Counted from the stretch's first letter, positions 1 through 14,322 are shown. The stretch: DNA of 64,000 bases from Archivesica marissinica (GCA_014843695.1 CM026398.1:45074601-45138600); one strand, 5' to 3'. A program made the numbers and translations. The notes: a model not told the origin generated them from the letters alone.

Positions 1-125
1 AGACTGACATGGGACGTAAGACATTAGCTGCAGGAACTATATACCATTTATATACATGCATAATTATAATTTATCCGTTTATTAGGTTAACGATCTATTC
101 TTTGTACCACCTGTTATATAATGCT
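1..125 (-). mobile_element. LINE 3'-end remnant
   Basis: The stretch around 55-115 (AATTATAATTTATCCG, then TTTATTAGGTTAACGATC and TTTGTACCACCTG) closely matches 46420-46480, where the same sequence is the end of a decayed LINE reading frame on the minus strand. The window therefore appears to open inside a second, 5'-truncated copy. No coding sequence survives here. The assignment rests only on the match inside this window. Confidence 0.4.
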
Positions 126-925
126 ATTATTTAACCATATATTATTGCAAATAAATATTACCAAGTGGTCAGTTTGAAAGATTCCTCCTGTAAAATAAGT
201 TGACACCCACAATGAGATTTGAACCATCAAATACAAGCGATGGGGGGTCCGCATCGTTCAGAGGGCTATACTCTCTAATCTTACATGTCTTGATGCATTC
301 ATATAAACCTAGATACTTTTTTCTAAGTACTGTTCTTGATTCTATTTATTTTAAATGTTCATAAATGCAATAAAAGTCTCAAACTGGGCGGCTGTTCCAA
401 ACACAATATGTCTTATTAATTGCATTTTGCTGTTCTGGGTGGTACAGATCAAACATTTGATTACAACGACAATTTTCACATTTGTCAACAATTTACCAAT
501 TACGGTGTCGGTTAGAATATATATAAATTATGAAAATGACTCGAGTGTGCAGTCACAACGGGAAATAAAGAAACATTAGTGTCATATAAGAAAGACTTTT
601 ATTTGAATAACATGAAAGAGCAAAGCCGTAAAGATATAACATTAGTTTTCATTGAAAACAACATTTTATAAATAGCTATACGTTTTAAAAATGAAATCGG
701 GAATATCAACTTTCTATGTGTGAAGAAGTTAGCAAATTAAGCATGTTGTGTGTTCTAAGCATGCAGTAATAACAAGGAGGAGCTATTGAAATGAAAGGAG
801 ATATGTCCTATCTATGTAATGCTATAGCTATAAATGGTACGTCGTATCTACCACTGATACAAATAGAACAAATATTAAGCGTATCCATGAGCCACATCAT
901 TTGCTGCAGTGGAGCACAGACTCTT
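126..925. other. No gene recognised
   Basis: AT-rich sequence with short open frames only, for example 74 codons at 355-579 with no recognisable domain or splice context. I see no RNA gene, repeat array or transposon end. Confidence 0.5.
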
Positions 926-969
926 TCAAGACCTTCTGAAATGCTGAGATATCTCAGATAGATGCATTC

Positions 970-1765
970 TGTATCGATGTTTCAGATTGTTTGCTACTGA
1001 GTATATTCTGTATCGAGGTTTCAGATTGTTTGCTACTGAGAATATTCTGTATCGATGTTTCAGATTGTTTGCTACTGAGTATATTCTGTATCGAGGTTTC
1101 AGATTGTTTGCTACTGAGTATATTCTGTATCGAGGTTTCAGATTGTTTGCTACTGAGTATATTCTGTATCGATGTTTCAGATTGTAAGCTAATGAGTATA
1201 TTCTGTATCGAGGTTTCAGATTGTTTGCTACTGAGTATATTCTGTACCGAGGTTTCAGATTGTCTGTTACTGAGTATATTCTGTATCGATGTTTCAGATT
1301 GTTTGCTACTGAGTATATTCTGTATCGAGGTTTCATATTGTTTGCTACTGAGTATATTCTGTATCGATGTTTCAGATTGTTTGCTAATACATATATTCTG
1401 TATCGATGTTTCATATTGTTTGCTAATGCATATATTCTGTATCGATGTTTCAGATTGTCTGTTACTGAGAATATTCTGTATCGAGGTTTCAGATTGTTTG
1501 CTAATGAGTATATTCTGTACCGAGGTTTCAGATTGTTTGTTACTGAGAATATTCTGTATCGAGGTTTCAGATTGTTTGCTACTGAGTATATTCTGTATCG
1601 AGGTTTCAGATTGTCTGTTACTGAGAATATTCTGTCTCGATGTTTACTCATCGCATACCATCTCAAACTTTCTTATTGGCTGCTACTGAGTCTATTCTGT
1701 ATCAGGCTTTCTGATTGGCTACAACTGAGTATATTCTGTCTCAAGCTATCTGATTGGTTGCTGTG
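970..1765. repeat. 39-bp minisatellite, about 20 copies
   Basis: The unit contains GTTTCAGATTGTTTGC followed by TACTGAGTATATTCTG and TATCGA. Units alternate between CGAGG and CGATG variants, and the last few (1640-1765) are strongly diverged, a typical array edge. Because 39 is a multiple of three, frames stay open on both strands (13-residue peptide repeats). These are not credible proteins. Confidence 0.95.
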
Positions 1766-1811
1766 CTAACTAAGATGTCTTCTCATGTGTTGATGGCTGT
1801 AGCCGCTTACA

Positions 1812-2046
1812 GTGGATGTCGTGATAGCGCGCAGTGGTAGCCCGTTCGCTTCAGGTGCGAAAGGCCAGGAGTTCGAGCCCCGCTGGAGCCGTTACGATTG
1901 TGTCCTTAGGCAAGGCATTTAAATTCCACGTTGCCTTCTCCCTCCCTCGTGGTGATGGATTCCACAAGGAATGAGGTCTCAAGAGTGATTAATGTAAGTT
2001 GTAAGAACTTGTTTCGCAATCGAGCTAACATAAATTTGTATAAATT
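1812..2046 (+). mobile_element. SINE type A
   Basis: A tRNA-derived SINE. The head has an A-box-like GATAGCGCGCAGTGG and a B box AGTTCGAGCCCC. The anticodon-like arm TTCGC-TTCAGGT-GCGAA has the loop of tRNA-Leu(CAG). The body contains TTAGGCAAGGCATTTAAA and CCTCGTGGTGATGGATTCC. The 3' tail reads AACTTGTTTCGCAATCGAGC then ATAAATTTGTATAAA. Full-length copy with a 2-bp insertion in the A box region. Confidence 0.85.
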
Positions 2047-2139
2047 AAATACATTATGTATCCTGTTTCTAAAGACTACAGCTGCCTAAATTATACACAA
2101 CTCTTTCTTATTGGCTGCAACTAACAACATATCAGTGTG

Positions 2140-3602
2140 TTAGCTGGGCTACTGTTGCTACTGTTCCTGCTGATGCAACTATTGCTGCTGATGCAATTAC
2201 TGCTGCTGATGCAACTGTTGCTGCTGATGCAATTACTGCTGCTGATGCAACTGTTGCTGCTGATGCAACAGCTGCTGCTGATGCAACTGTTGCTGCTGAT
2301 GCAACTATTGCTGCTGATGCAATTACTGCTGCTGATGCAACTGTTGCTGCTGATGCAATTACTGCTGCTGATGCAACTGTTGCTGCTGATGCAACTATTG
2401 CTGCTGATGCAACTGTTGCTGCTGATGCAACTATTGCTGCTGATGCAACTGTTGCTGCTGATGCAATTACTACTGCTGATGCAACTGTTGCTGCTGATGC
2501 AACAGCTGCTGCTGATGCAACTGTTGCTGCTGATGCAACTATTGCTGTTGATGTAATGACTGCTGCTGATGCAACTGTTGCTGCTGATGCAATTACTGCT
2601 GCTGATGCAACTGTTGCTGCTGATGCAACTATTGCTGCTGATGCAACTGTTGCTGCTGATGCAACTATTGCTGCTGATGCAACTGTTGCTGCTGATGCAA
2701 CTATTGCTGCAGATGCAACTGTTGCTGCTGATGCAACTATTGCTGCTGATGCAACTGTTACTGCTGATGCAACTATTGCTGCTGATGCAACTGTTGCTGC
2801 TGATGCAACTACTGCTGCTGATGCAACTATTGCTGCTGATGCAACTATTGCTGCTGATGCAATTGTTGCTGCTGATGCAACTATTGCTGCTGATGCAACT
2901 ATTGCTGCTGATGCAACTGTTGCTGCTGATGCAACTATTGCTGCTGATGCAACTGTTGCTGCTGATGCAACTATTGCTGCTGATGCAACTGTTGCTGCTG
3001 ATGCAACTACTGCTGCTGATGCAACTATTGCTGCTGATGCAATTACTGCTGCTAATGCAATTACTGCTCTGATGCAACTTTGCTGCTGATGCAACTATGC
3101 TGCTGATGCAACTGTTGCTGCTGATGCAACTATTGCTGCTGATGCAACTGTTGCTGCTGATGCAACTATTGCTGCTGATGCAACTGTTGCTGCTGATGCA
3201 ACTATTGCTGCTGATGCAACTGTTGCTGCTGATGCAACTATTGCTGCTGATGCAACTGTTGCTGCTGATGCAACTATTGCTGCTGATGCAATTACTGCTG
3301 CTGATGCAACTGTTGCTGCTGATGCAACTATTGCTGCTGATGCAACTGTTGCTGCTGATGCAACTATTGCTGCTGATGCAATTACTGCTGCTGATGCAAC
3401 TGTTGCTGCTGATGCAACTATTGCTGCTGATGCAACTGTTGCTGCTGATGCAACTATTGCTGCTGATGCAACTGTTGCTGCTGATGCAACTATTGCTGCT
3501 GATGCAATTACTGCTGCTGATGCAACTGTTTCTGCTGATGCAATTACTGCTGCTGGTGCACCTATTGCTGCTGATGCAACTGTTGCTGCTGATGCAATTA
3601 TT
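2140..3602. repeat. 18-bp minisatellite, about 80 copies
   Basis: The unit is GCTGCTGATGCAACTATT with a GCAACTGTT variant and a rarer GCAATTACT variant. ACTATT and ACTGTT units alternate over long stretches, giving a 36-bp higher-order period. Two small indels near 3066-3105 shift the phase. The open frames (Ala-Ala-Asp-Ala-Thr-Val on plus, Cys-Ile-Ser-Ser-Asn-Ser on minus) follow from the period. The array abuts the 36-bp array at about 3602 without unique sequence between them. Confidence 0.95.
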
Positions 3603-4812
3603 AACGCACACCTACATTATATACTAGAGGACATAGAAAACGCACAACTACATTATATACTAGAGGACATATAAAACGCACACCTACATTATATACTAGA
3701 GGACATAGAAAACGCACACCTACGCTATATACTAGAGGACATAGAAAACGCACAACTACATTATATACTAGAGGACATAGAAAACGCACACCTACATTAT
3801 ATACTAGAGGACATAGAAAACGCACACCTACACTATATACTAGAGGACATAGAAAACGCACAACTACATTATATATTAGAGGACGTAGAAAACGCACAAC
3901 TACATTATATACTAGAGGACATAGAAAACGCACACCTACACTATATACTAGAGGACATAGAAAACGCACACCTACATTATATACTAGAGGACATAGAAAA
4001 CACAACACCTACATTATATACTAGAGGACATAGAAAACGCACACCTACATTATATACTAGAGGACATAGAAAACGCACACCTACACTATATACTAGAGGA
4101 CATAGAAAACGCACACCTACATTATATACTAGAGGACATAGAAAACGCACACCTACATTATATACTAGAGGACATAGAAAACGCACACCTACATTATATA
4201 CTAGAGGACATAGAAAACGCACACCTACATTATATACTAGAGGACATAGAAAACGCACACCTACATTATATACTAGAGGACATAGAAAACGCACACCTAC
4301 ATTATATACTAGAGGACATAGATAACGCACACCTACATTATATACTAGAGGACATAGAAAACGCACACCTACATTATATACTAGAGGACATAGAAAACGC
4401 ACACCTACATTATATACTAGAGGACATAGAAAACGCACACCTACATTATATACTAGAGGACATAGAAAACGCACACCTACATTATATACTAGAGGACATA
4501 GAAAACGCACACCTACATTATATACTAGAGGACATAGAAAACGCACACCTACATTATATACTAGAGGACATAGAAAACGCACACCTACATTATATACTAG
4601 AGGACATAGAAAACGCACACCTACATTATATACTAGAGGACATAGAAAACGCACACCTACATTATATACATAGAGTACATAGATAACGCACACCTACATT
4701 ATATACATAGAGGACATAGAAAACGTACACCTACATTATATACTAGAGGACATAGATAACACACACCTACATTATATACTAGAGGACATAGAAAACGTAC
4801 ACCTACATTATA
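3603..4812. repeat. 36-bp minisatellite, array I, about 34 copies
   Basis: The unit is CGCACACCTACATTATATAC followed by TAGAGGACATAGAAAA. The left third is heterogeneous (CAACTAC, CTACGCTAT, CTACACTAT, ATTAGAGGACGT variants), the middle (about 4100-4660) is uniform, and the right edge (4660-4812) is degenerate again, with ATACATAGAG and GATAACAC variants. Same family as the larger array at 6443-13028. Confidence 0.97.
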
Positions 4813-5504
4813 TGATTATTATTACATGAACACGAAATACGAAGGATTCCATCAAAGATATATAACATCTATATTATAAAACACAAACTGAACAACTAAA
4901 AATATTCCAAAATGTTTAAAACTATGTAGTTATTGTTTTTCATGTCAAAACACACTTATCCGAAGTGTGCATTTTCTATGTACTCTAGTAGAAAAATCAC
5001 AATTTAGAAATGGTAATGCCTGGAATCTAATAGAAAAAAGAACAATATGTATCATGACATATTATAGTTATATGGTTCGGGAAGTAAATACCGTGACTTA
5101 CATGACATTTATTGCCGAGTACATAGCATTAAATATAGATATTCACGAGAACCATGTGGAAGATAAATCAACCAGCATATATGTTAGGTAGTATAATCTT
5201 AGCTTAGAAAGATGGACTATCAAGTTACGCATTTATGATGGCGTTATTCTATATATGTATGGAATATTATGTTGAGGGGGCTAGGACATATCTAAGAAAG
5301 TTACGAACACATGTTACCGTGACAAATATATTTATATATTTAACCAGTTTATACAATATTAACGTAAACAGAAAGAAACTAAAACACATGTTCACTTATT
5401 ATTCTTTGTAAATATTTGCTCTAGCGGAATGAAAATAACGGTATGCAAAAGTACTAGCCCACAAAGAAGGAGAATATAATGTGCATGTGAGGCGTTACCA
5501 TCAC
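4813..5504. other. Spacer between the two 36-bp arrays; dispersed repeat
   Basis: No gene recognised. About 4880-4990 (CTGAACAACTAAAAATATT, CCAAAATGTTTAAAACTATG, CACACTTATCC) matches 56410-56645, so it is a dispersed repeat. The 56-kb copy carries an additional insertion that this copy lacks. Confidence 0.6.
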
Positions 5505-5808
5505 GACGGATCTGTAGTCCAGTGCTAATAGTGGTAATACACTGGACTGCTAATACACGGATCGCAGGTTTCATCCCCCGTCTGACCCTAATAAAATTAT
5601 AACAGTCTTTCAGATGGGACTTTAATCCGAGGTCTCGTGTCTGTGCTGTACACCGCGCATGTAAAAGAACCAGAGGAAACTCTGGAATGGGTTTCTGTCT
5701 GTATCATTGCACTATACTCCAAAATCTAAAATGACTAATCTCTTCAGGAGGCGTCGCTCATATGGGCAACCGGTAGCGACGATAAATAAACGTAAAGCAC
5801 AAACACAC
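5505..5808 (+). mobile_element. SINE type C
   Basis: The tRNA-like head starts GACGGATCTGTAGTCCAGTG. Here it carries a small insertion between the A box and the anticodon arm, and the B box is GGTTTCATCCC. The body has CAGTCTTTCAGATGGGAC, CGAGGTCTCGTGTC and AGAGGAAACTCTGGAATGGG. The tail is GGGCAACCGGTAGCGACGAT then AAATAAACGTAAA. It lies in the spacer between the two 36-bp arrays. Confidence 0.85.
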
Positions 5809-6442
5809 GTTGCGGTATGCGACATGTCCACATACAAAACAACTCAAACTATGTGTTACGGCTTATGCGATTTGTATTTTCGCATGGGTCTATAACTTAC
5901 TGAATTTCGAATTAAAGTCTCTCTCTCTCTGTTTATATATATATAGTACACCAACTGCATCTTGTAGGAACACTCATTTAAGCTCCTCGCTTAATCTCAT
6001 CACGACATATTTTATTTCTTACAAATAGTATTTCAATTAGTGAGATAAGTTAATGAATCATAGCAATATTGCTACTTGTAGAAATCTGTCATCCAAATAA
6101 TGGATTCATCTAATATACATAGATATATATCTTGCCGCCAGATTCTTACAATAGCAAATCGAATGACAAAACGACGTAAACCTATAAATCTCCATTATCT
6201 TTCATCGTGATTTATCGGTAACCGCAACTATTAAAACCAAACAAAAATGATTTTCAATGTATGCCCTCAAAGACGGGCTTAAACAAGGGATAGGCAGTTT
6301 AGACTATACCGTTGTATTATACGTGCGCGTGTATTTTGGAACAAAGGTTTTGATCGCTAGTAGCTAAAATCAGAAACACTCTCAGAATGCATTCTACAGA
6401 AAAACTGTACCGATCAATCCAATATACTAGTAACATGTTATT
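5809..6442. other. No gene recognised
   Basis: AT-rich unique sequence with a short CT run near 5917-5930. No coding signal or transposon end is apparent. Confidence 0.5.
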
Positions 6443-9400
6443 TATATTATACTAGAGGACATAGAAAACGCACACTTACATTATATACTAGAGGACATGG
6501 AAAACGCACACCTACATTATATACTAGAGGACATAGAAAACGCNNNNNNNNNNNNNNNNNNNNNNNNNNNNNNNNNNNNNNNNNNNNNNNNNNNNNNNNN
6601 NNNNNNNNNNNNNNNNNNNNNNNNNNNNNNNNNNNNNNNNNNNNNNNNNNNNNNNNNNNNNNNNNNNNNNNNNNNNNNNNNNNNNNNNNNNNNNNNNNNN
6701 NNNNNNNNNNNNNNNNNNNNNNNNNNNNNNNNNNNNNNNNNNNNNNNNNNNNNNNNNNNNNNNNNNNNNNNNNNNNNNNNNNNNNNNNNNNNNNNNNNNN
6801 NNNNNNNNNNNNNNNNNNNNNNNNNNNNNNNNNNNNNNNNNNNNNNNNNNNNNNNNNNNNNNNNNNNNNNNNNNNNNNNNNNNNNNNNNNNNNNNNNNNN
6901 NNNNNNNNNNNNNNNNNNNNNNNNNNNNNNNNNNNNNNNNNNNNNNNNNNNNNNNNNNNNNNNNNNNNNNNNNNNNNNNNNNNNNNNNNNNNNNNNNNNN
7001 NNNNNNNNNNNNNNNNNNNNNNNNNNNNNNNNNNNNNNNNNNNNNNNNNNNNNNNNNNNNNNNNNNNNNNNNNNNNNNNNNNNNNNNNNNNNNNNNNNNN
7101 NNNNNNNNNNNNNNNNNNNNNNNNNNNNNNNNNNNNNNNNNNNNNNNNNNNNNNNNNNNNNNNNNNNNNNNNNNNNNNNNNNNNNNNNNNNNNNNNNNNN
7201 NNNNNNNNNNNNNNNNNNNNNNNNNNNNNNNNNNNNNNNNNNNNNNNNNNNNNNNNNNNNNNNNNNNNNNNNNNNNNNNNNNNNNNNNNNNNNNNNNNNN
7301 NNNNNNNNNNNNNNNNNNNNNNNNNNNNNNNNNNNNNNNNNNNNNNNNNNNNNNNNNNNNNNNNNNNNNNNNNNNNNNNNNNNNNNNNNNNNNNNNNNNN
7401 NNNNNNNNNNNNNNNNNNNNNNNNNNNNNNNNNNNNNNNNNNNNNNNNNNNNNNNNNNNNNNNNNNNNNNNNNNNNNNNNNNNNNNNNNNNNNNNNNNNN
7501 NNNNNNNNNNNNNNNNNNNNNNNNNNNNNNNNNNNNNNNNNNNCTACATTATATACTAGAGGACATAGAAAACGCACACCTACATTATATACTAGAGGAC
7601 ATAGAAAACGCACACCTACATTATATACTAGAGGACATAGAAAACGCACACCTACATTATATACTAGAGGACATAGAAAACGCACACCTACATTATATAC
7701 TAGAGGACATAGAAAACGCACACCTACATTATATACTAGAGGACATAGAAAACGCACACCTACATTATATACTAGAGGACATAGAAAACGCACACCTACA
7801 TTATATACTAGAGGACATAGAAAACGCACACCTACATTATATACTAGAGGACATAGAAAACGCACACCTACATTATATACTAGAGGACATAGAAAACGCA
7901 CACCTACATTATATACTAGAGGACATAGAAAACGCACACCTACATTATATACTAGAGGACATAGAAAACGCACACCTACATTATATACTAGAGGACATAG
8001 AAAACGCACACCTACATTATATACTAGAGGACATAGAAAACGCACACCTACATTATATACTAGAGGACATAGAAAACGCACACCTACATTATATACTAGA
8101 GGACATAGAAAACGCACACCTACATTATATACTAGAGGACATAGAAAACGCACACCTACATTATATACTAGAGGACATAGAAAACGCACACCTACATTAT
8201 ATACTAGAGGACATAGAAAACGCACACCTACATTATATACTAGAGGACATAGAAAACGCACACCTACATTATATACTAGAGGACATAGAAAACGCACACC
8301 TACATTATATACTAGAGGACATAGAAAACGCACACCTACATTATATACTAGAGGACATAGAAAACGCACACCTACATTATATACTAGAGGACATAGAAAA
8401 CGCACACCTACATTATATACTAGAGGACATAGAAAACGCACACCTACATTATATACTAGAGGACATAGAAAACGCACACCTACATTATATACTAGAGGAC
8501 ATAGAAAACGCACACCTACATTATATACTAGAGGACATAGAAAACGCACACCTACATTATATACTAGAGGACATAGAAAACGCACACCTACATTATATAC
8601 TAGAGGACATAGAAAACGCACACCTACATTATATACTAGAGGACATAGAAAACGCACACCTACATTATATACTAGAGGACATAGAAAACGCACACCTACA
8701 TTATATACTAGAGGACATAGAAAACGCACACCTACATTATATACTAGAGGACATAGAAAACGCACACCTACATTATATACTAGAGGACATAGAAAACGCA
8801 CACCTACATTATATACTAGAGGACATAGAAAACGCACACCTACATTATATACTAGAGGACATAGAAAACGCACACCTACATTATATACTAGAGGACATAG
8901 AAAACGCACACCTACATTATATACTAGAGGACATAGAAAACGCACACCTACATTATATACTAGAGGACATAGAAAACGCACACCTACATTATATACTAGA
9001 GGACATAGAAAACGCACACCTACATTATATACTAGAGGACATAGAAAACGCACACCTACATTATATACTAGAGGACATAGAAAACGCACACCTACATTAT
9101 ATACTAGAGGACATAGAAAACGCACACCTACATTATATACTAGAGGACATAGAAAACGCACACCTACATTATATACTAGAGGACATAGAAAACGCACACC
9201 TACATTATATACTAGAGGACATAGAAAACGCACACCTACATTATATACTAGAGGACATAGAAAACGCACACCTACATTATATACTAGAGGACATAGAAAA
9301 CGCACACCTACATTATATACTAGAGGACATAGAAAACGCACACCTACATTATATACTAGAGGACATAGAAAACGCACACCTACATTATATACTAGAGGAC

Positions 9401-12400
9401 ATAGAAAACGCACACCTACATTATATACTAGAGGACATAGAAAACGCACACCTACATTATATACTAGAGGACATAGAAAACGCACACCTACATTATATAC
9501 TAGAGGACATAGAAAACGCACACCTACATTATATACTAGAGGACATAGAAAAGGCACACCTACATTATATACTAGAGGACATAGAAAACGCACACCTACA
9601 TTATATACTAGAGGACATAGAAAACGCACACCTACATTATATACTAGAGGACATAGAAAACGCACACCTACATTATATACTAGAGGACATAGAAAACGCA
9701 CACCTACATTATATACTAGAGGACATAGAAAACGCACACCTACATTATATACTAGAGGACATAGAAAACGCACACCTACATTATATACTAGAGGACATAG
9801 AAAACGCACACCTACATTATATACTAGAGGACATAGAAAACGCACACCTACATTATATACTAGAGGACATAGAAAACGCACACCTACATTATATACTAGA
9901 GGACATAGAAAACGCACACCTACATTATATACTAGAGGACATAGAAAACGCACACCTACATTATATACTAGAGGACATAGAAAACGCACACCTACATTAT
10001 ATACTAGAGGACATAGAAAACGCACACCTACATTATATACTAGAGGACATAGAAAACGCACACCTACATTATATACTAGAGGACATAGAAAACGCACACC
10101 TACATTATATACTAGAGGACATAGAAAACGCACACCTACATTATATACTAGAGGACATAGAAAACGCACACCTACATTATATACTAGAGGACATAGAAAA
10201 CGCACACCTACATTATATACTAGAGGACATAGAAAACGCACACCTACATTATATACTAGAGGACATAGAAAACGCACACCTACATTATATACTAGAGGAC
10301 ATAGAAAACGCACACCTACATTATATACTAGAGGACATAGAAAACGCACACCTACATTATATACTAGAGGACATAGAAAACGCACACCTACATTATATAC
10401 TAGAGGACATAGAAAACGCACACCTACATTATATACTAGAGGACATAGAAAACGCACACCTACATTATATACTAGAGGACATAGAAAACGCACACCTACA
10501 TTATATACTAGAGGACATAGAAAACGCACACCTACATTATATACTAGAGGACATAGAAAACGCACACCTACATTATATACTAGAGGACATAGAAAACGCA
10601 CACCTACATTATATACTAGAGGACATAGAAAACGCACACCTACATTATATACTAGAGGACATAGAAAACGCACACCTACATTATATACTAGAGGACATAG
10701 AAAACGCACACCTACATTATATACTAGAGGACATAGAAAACGCACACCTACATTATATACTAGAGGACATAGAAAACGCACACCTACATTATATACTAGA
10801 GGACATAGAAAACGCACACCTACATTATATACTAGAGGACATAGAAAACGCACACCTACATTATATACTAGAGGACATAGAAAACGCACACCTACATTAT
10901 ATACTAGAGGACATAGAAAACGCACACCTACATTATATACTAGAGGACATAGAAAACGCACACCTACATTATATACTAGAGCACATAGAAAACGCACACC
11001 TACATTATATACTAGAGGACATAGAAAACGCACACCTACATTATATACTAGAGGACATAGAAAAGGCACACCTACATTATATACTAGAGGACTTTAAAAA
11101 ACACACATCTACATTATATACTAGAGGACATAGAAAAGGCACACCTACATTATATACTAGAGGACATAGAAAAGGCACACCTAAATTATATACTAGAGGA
11201 CATAGAAAACGCACACCTACATTATATACTAGAGGACATAGAAAACGCACACCTACATTATATACTAGAGGACATAGAAAACGCACACCTACATTATATA
11301 CTAGAGGACATAGAAAACGCACACCTACATTATATACTAGAGGACATAGAAAACGCACACCTACATTATATACTAGAGGACATAGAAAACGCACACCTAC
11401 ATTATATACTAGAGGACATAGAAAACGCACACCTACATTATATACTAGAGGACATAGAAAACGCACACCTACATTATATACTAGAGGACATAGAAAACGC
11501 ACACCTACATTATATACTAGAGGACATAGAAAACGCACACCTACATTATATACTAGAGGACATAGAAAACGCACACCTACATTATATACTAGAGGACATA
11601 GAAAACGCACACCTACATTATATACTAGAGGACATAGAAAACGCACACCTACATTATATACTAGAGGACATAGAAAACGCACACCTACATTATATACTAG
11701 AGGACATAGAAAACGCACACCTACATTATATACTAGAGGACATAGAAAACGCACACCTACATTATATACTAGAGGACATAGAAAACGCACACCTACATTA
11801 TATACTAGAGGACATAGAAAACGCACACCTACATTATATACTAGAGGACATAGAAAACGCACACCTACATTATATACTAGAGGACATAGAAAACGCACAC
11901 CTACATTATATACTAGAGGACATAGAAAACGCACACCTACATTATATACTAGAGGACATAGAAAACGCACACCTACATTATATACTAGAGGACATAGAAA
12001 ACGCACACCTACATTATATACTAGAGGACATAGAAAACGCACACCTACATTATATACTAGAGGACATAGAAAACGCACACCTACATTATATACTAGAGGA
12101 CATAGAAAACGCACACCTACATTATATACTAGAGGACATAGAAAACGCACACCTACATTATATACTAGAGGACATAGAAAACGCACACCTACATTATATA
12201 CTAGAGGACATAGAAAACGCACACCTACATTATATACTAGAGGACATAGAAAACGCACACCTACATTATATACTAGAGGACATAGAAAACGCACACCTAC
12301 ATTATATACTAGAGGACATAGAAAACGCACACCTACATTATATACTAGAGGACATAGAAAACGCACACCTACATTATATACTAGAGGACATAGAAAACGC

Positions 12401-13028
12401 ACACCTACATTATATACTAGAGGACATAGAAAACGCACACCTACATTATATACTAGAGGACATAGAAAACGCACACCTACATTATATACTAGAGGACATA
12501 GAAAACGCACACCTACATTATATACTAGAGGACATAGAAAACGCACACCTACATTATATACTAGAGGACATAGAAAACGCACACCTACATTATATACTAG
12601 AGGACATAGAAAACGCACACCTACATTATATACTAGAGGACATAGAAAACGCACACCTACATTATATACTAGAGGACATAGAAAACGCACACCTACATTA
12701 TATACTAGAGGACATAGAAAACGCACACCTACATTATATACTAGAGGACATAGAAAACGCACACCTACATTATATACTAGAGGACATAGAAAACGCACAC
12801 CTACATTATATACTAGAGGACATAGAAAACGCACACCTACATTATATACTAGAGGACATAGAAAACGCACACCTACATTATATACTAGAGGACATAGAAA
12901 ACGCACACCTACATTATATACTAGAGGACATAGAAAACGCACACCTACATTATATACTAGAGGACATAGAAAACGCACACCTACATTATATACTAGAGGA
13001 CATAGAAAACGCACACCTACATTATATA
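6443..13028. repeat. 36-bp minisatellite, array II, gap-containing
   Basis: Same unit as at 3603-4812, about 155 visible copies plus a 1000-N gap. From 7544 to about 10970 the copies are almost identical; I noticed one change near 9552 (AAAACG to AAAAGG). A cluster of variants lies at 10981-11180, including GAGCACATAG, an altered unit GGACTTTAAAAAACACACAT that shifts the reading phase, and CCTAAATT. The array is again uniform to 13020. No stop codon occurs in several frames because 36 is divisible by three, so very long spurious proteins result on both strands. Confidence 0.97.
6544..7543. other. Assembly gap, exactly 1000 N
   Basis: A run of N of round length inside the 36-bp array. Such a length normally denotes a placeholder, so the true array length is unknown. 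Confidence 0.98.
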
Positions 13029-14322
13029 GCATGATGTACTGTATAAAGCATGGTATACTGTATAAAGCATGGTATACTGCATAAAGCATGGTATACTGTA
13101 TAAAGCATGGTATACTGTATAAAGCATTGTATACTGTATAAAGCATGATATACTGAATAGAGCATGGTATACTTTATAAAACATGGTATACTGTATAAAG
13201 CATGGTATACTGTATAAAGCATGGTATACTGTATAAAGCATTGTATACTGTATAAAGCATGATGTACTGAATAGAGCATGGTATACTGTATAAAACATGG
13301 TATAATGTATAAAGCATGATGTACTGTATAAAGCATGGTATACTGTATAAAGCATGGTATACTGTATAAAGCATGATATACTGTATAAAGCATGGTATAC
13401 TGTATAAAGCATTGTATACTGTATAAAACATGGTATAATGTATAAAGCATGGTATACTGTATAAAGCATGATATACTGTATAAAGCATTGTATACTGTAT
13501 AAAGCATGGTATACTGTATAAAGCATTGTATACTGTATAAAGCATGATATACTGTATAAAGCATTGTATACTGTATAAAGCATGGTATACTGTATAAAGC
13601 ATGGTATACTGTATAAAGCATTGTATACTGTATAAAGCATGATATACTGTATAAAGCATTGTATACTGTATAAAGCATGATATACTGTATAAAGCATTGT
13701 ATACTGTATAAAACATGGTATAATGTATAAAGCATGATATGCTGTATAAAGCATGGTATACTGTATAAAGCATGGTATACTGTATAAAGCATGATATACT
13801 GTTTAAAGCATGGTATATTGTATAAAGCATGGTATACTGTTTAAAGCATGGTATATTGTATAAAGCATGGTATACTGTATAAAGCATGATATACTGTATA
13901 AAGCATTGTATACTCTATAAAACATGGTATAATGTATAAAGCATGGTATACTGCATAAAGCATTGTATAATGTATAAAGCATGGTATACTGTATAAAGCA
14001 TTGTATACTGTATAAAGCATGGTATACTGTATAAAGCATTGTATACTGTATAAAACATGGTATACTGTATAAAGCATTGTATACTGTATAAAGCATGGTA
14101 TACTGTATAAAGCATTGTATACTGTATAAAGCATGGTATACTGTATAAAGCATTGTATACTGTATAAAACATGGTATAATGTATAAAGCATGATATACTG
14201 TATAAAGCATGATATACTGTATAAAGCATGGTATACTGTATAAAGCATGATGTACTGTATAAAGCATGGTATACTGTATAAATCATGGTATACTGTATAA
14301 GGCATGGTATACTGTATACTGG
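13029..14322. repeat. 19-bp minisatellite, about 68 copies
   Basis: The unit is TATACTGTATAAAGCATGG with GCATTG, GCATGA, AACATGG and TATAATG variants in mosaic order. It joins the 36-bp array at a shared TATATA, with no unique sequence between. Overlapping open frames on the minus strand (Tyr-His-Ala-Leu-Tyr-Ser-Ile and similar) rotate through all three phases because 3 x 19 = 57. Confidence 0.95.

Noticed and set aside
355..579. 74-codon plus frame
   Set aside because: No homology recognised, no splice or promoter context; length is expected by chance in 64 kb of six frames.
2556..3089. Ala-Ala-Asp-Ala-Thr repeat protein resembling an antifreeze- or silk-like product
   Set aside because: Composition is dictated by the 18-bp unit; indels near 3066-3105 shift the frame and all forward frames are open.
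6447..13084. Open frames of 1540 and 2195 codons over the 36-bp array
   Set aside because: They include the N gap, exist on both strands, and result from a 36-bp unit lacking stops in those frames. No start context, splice sites or non-repetitive part supports a protein.
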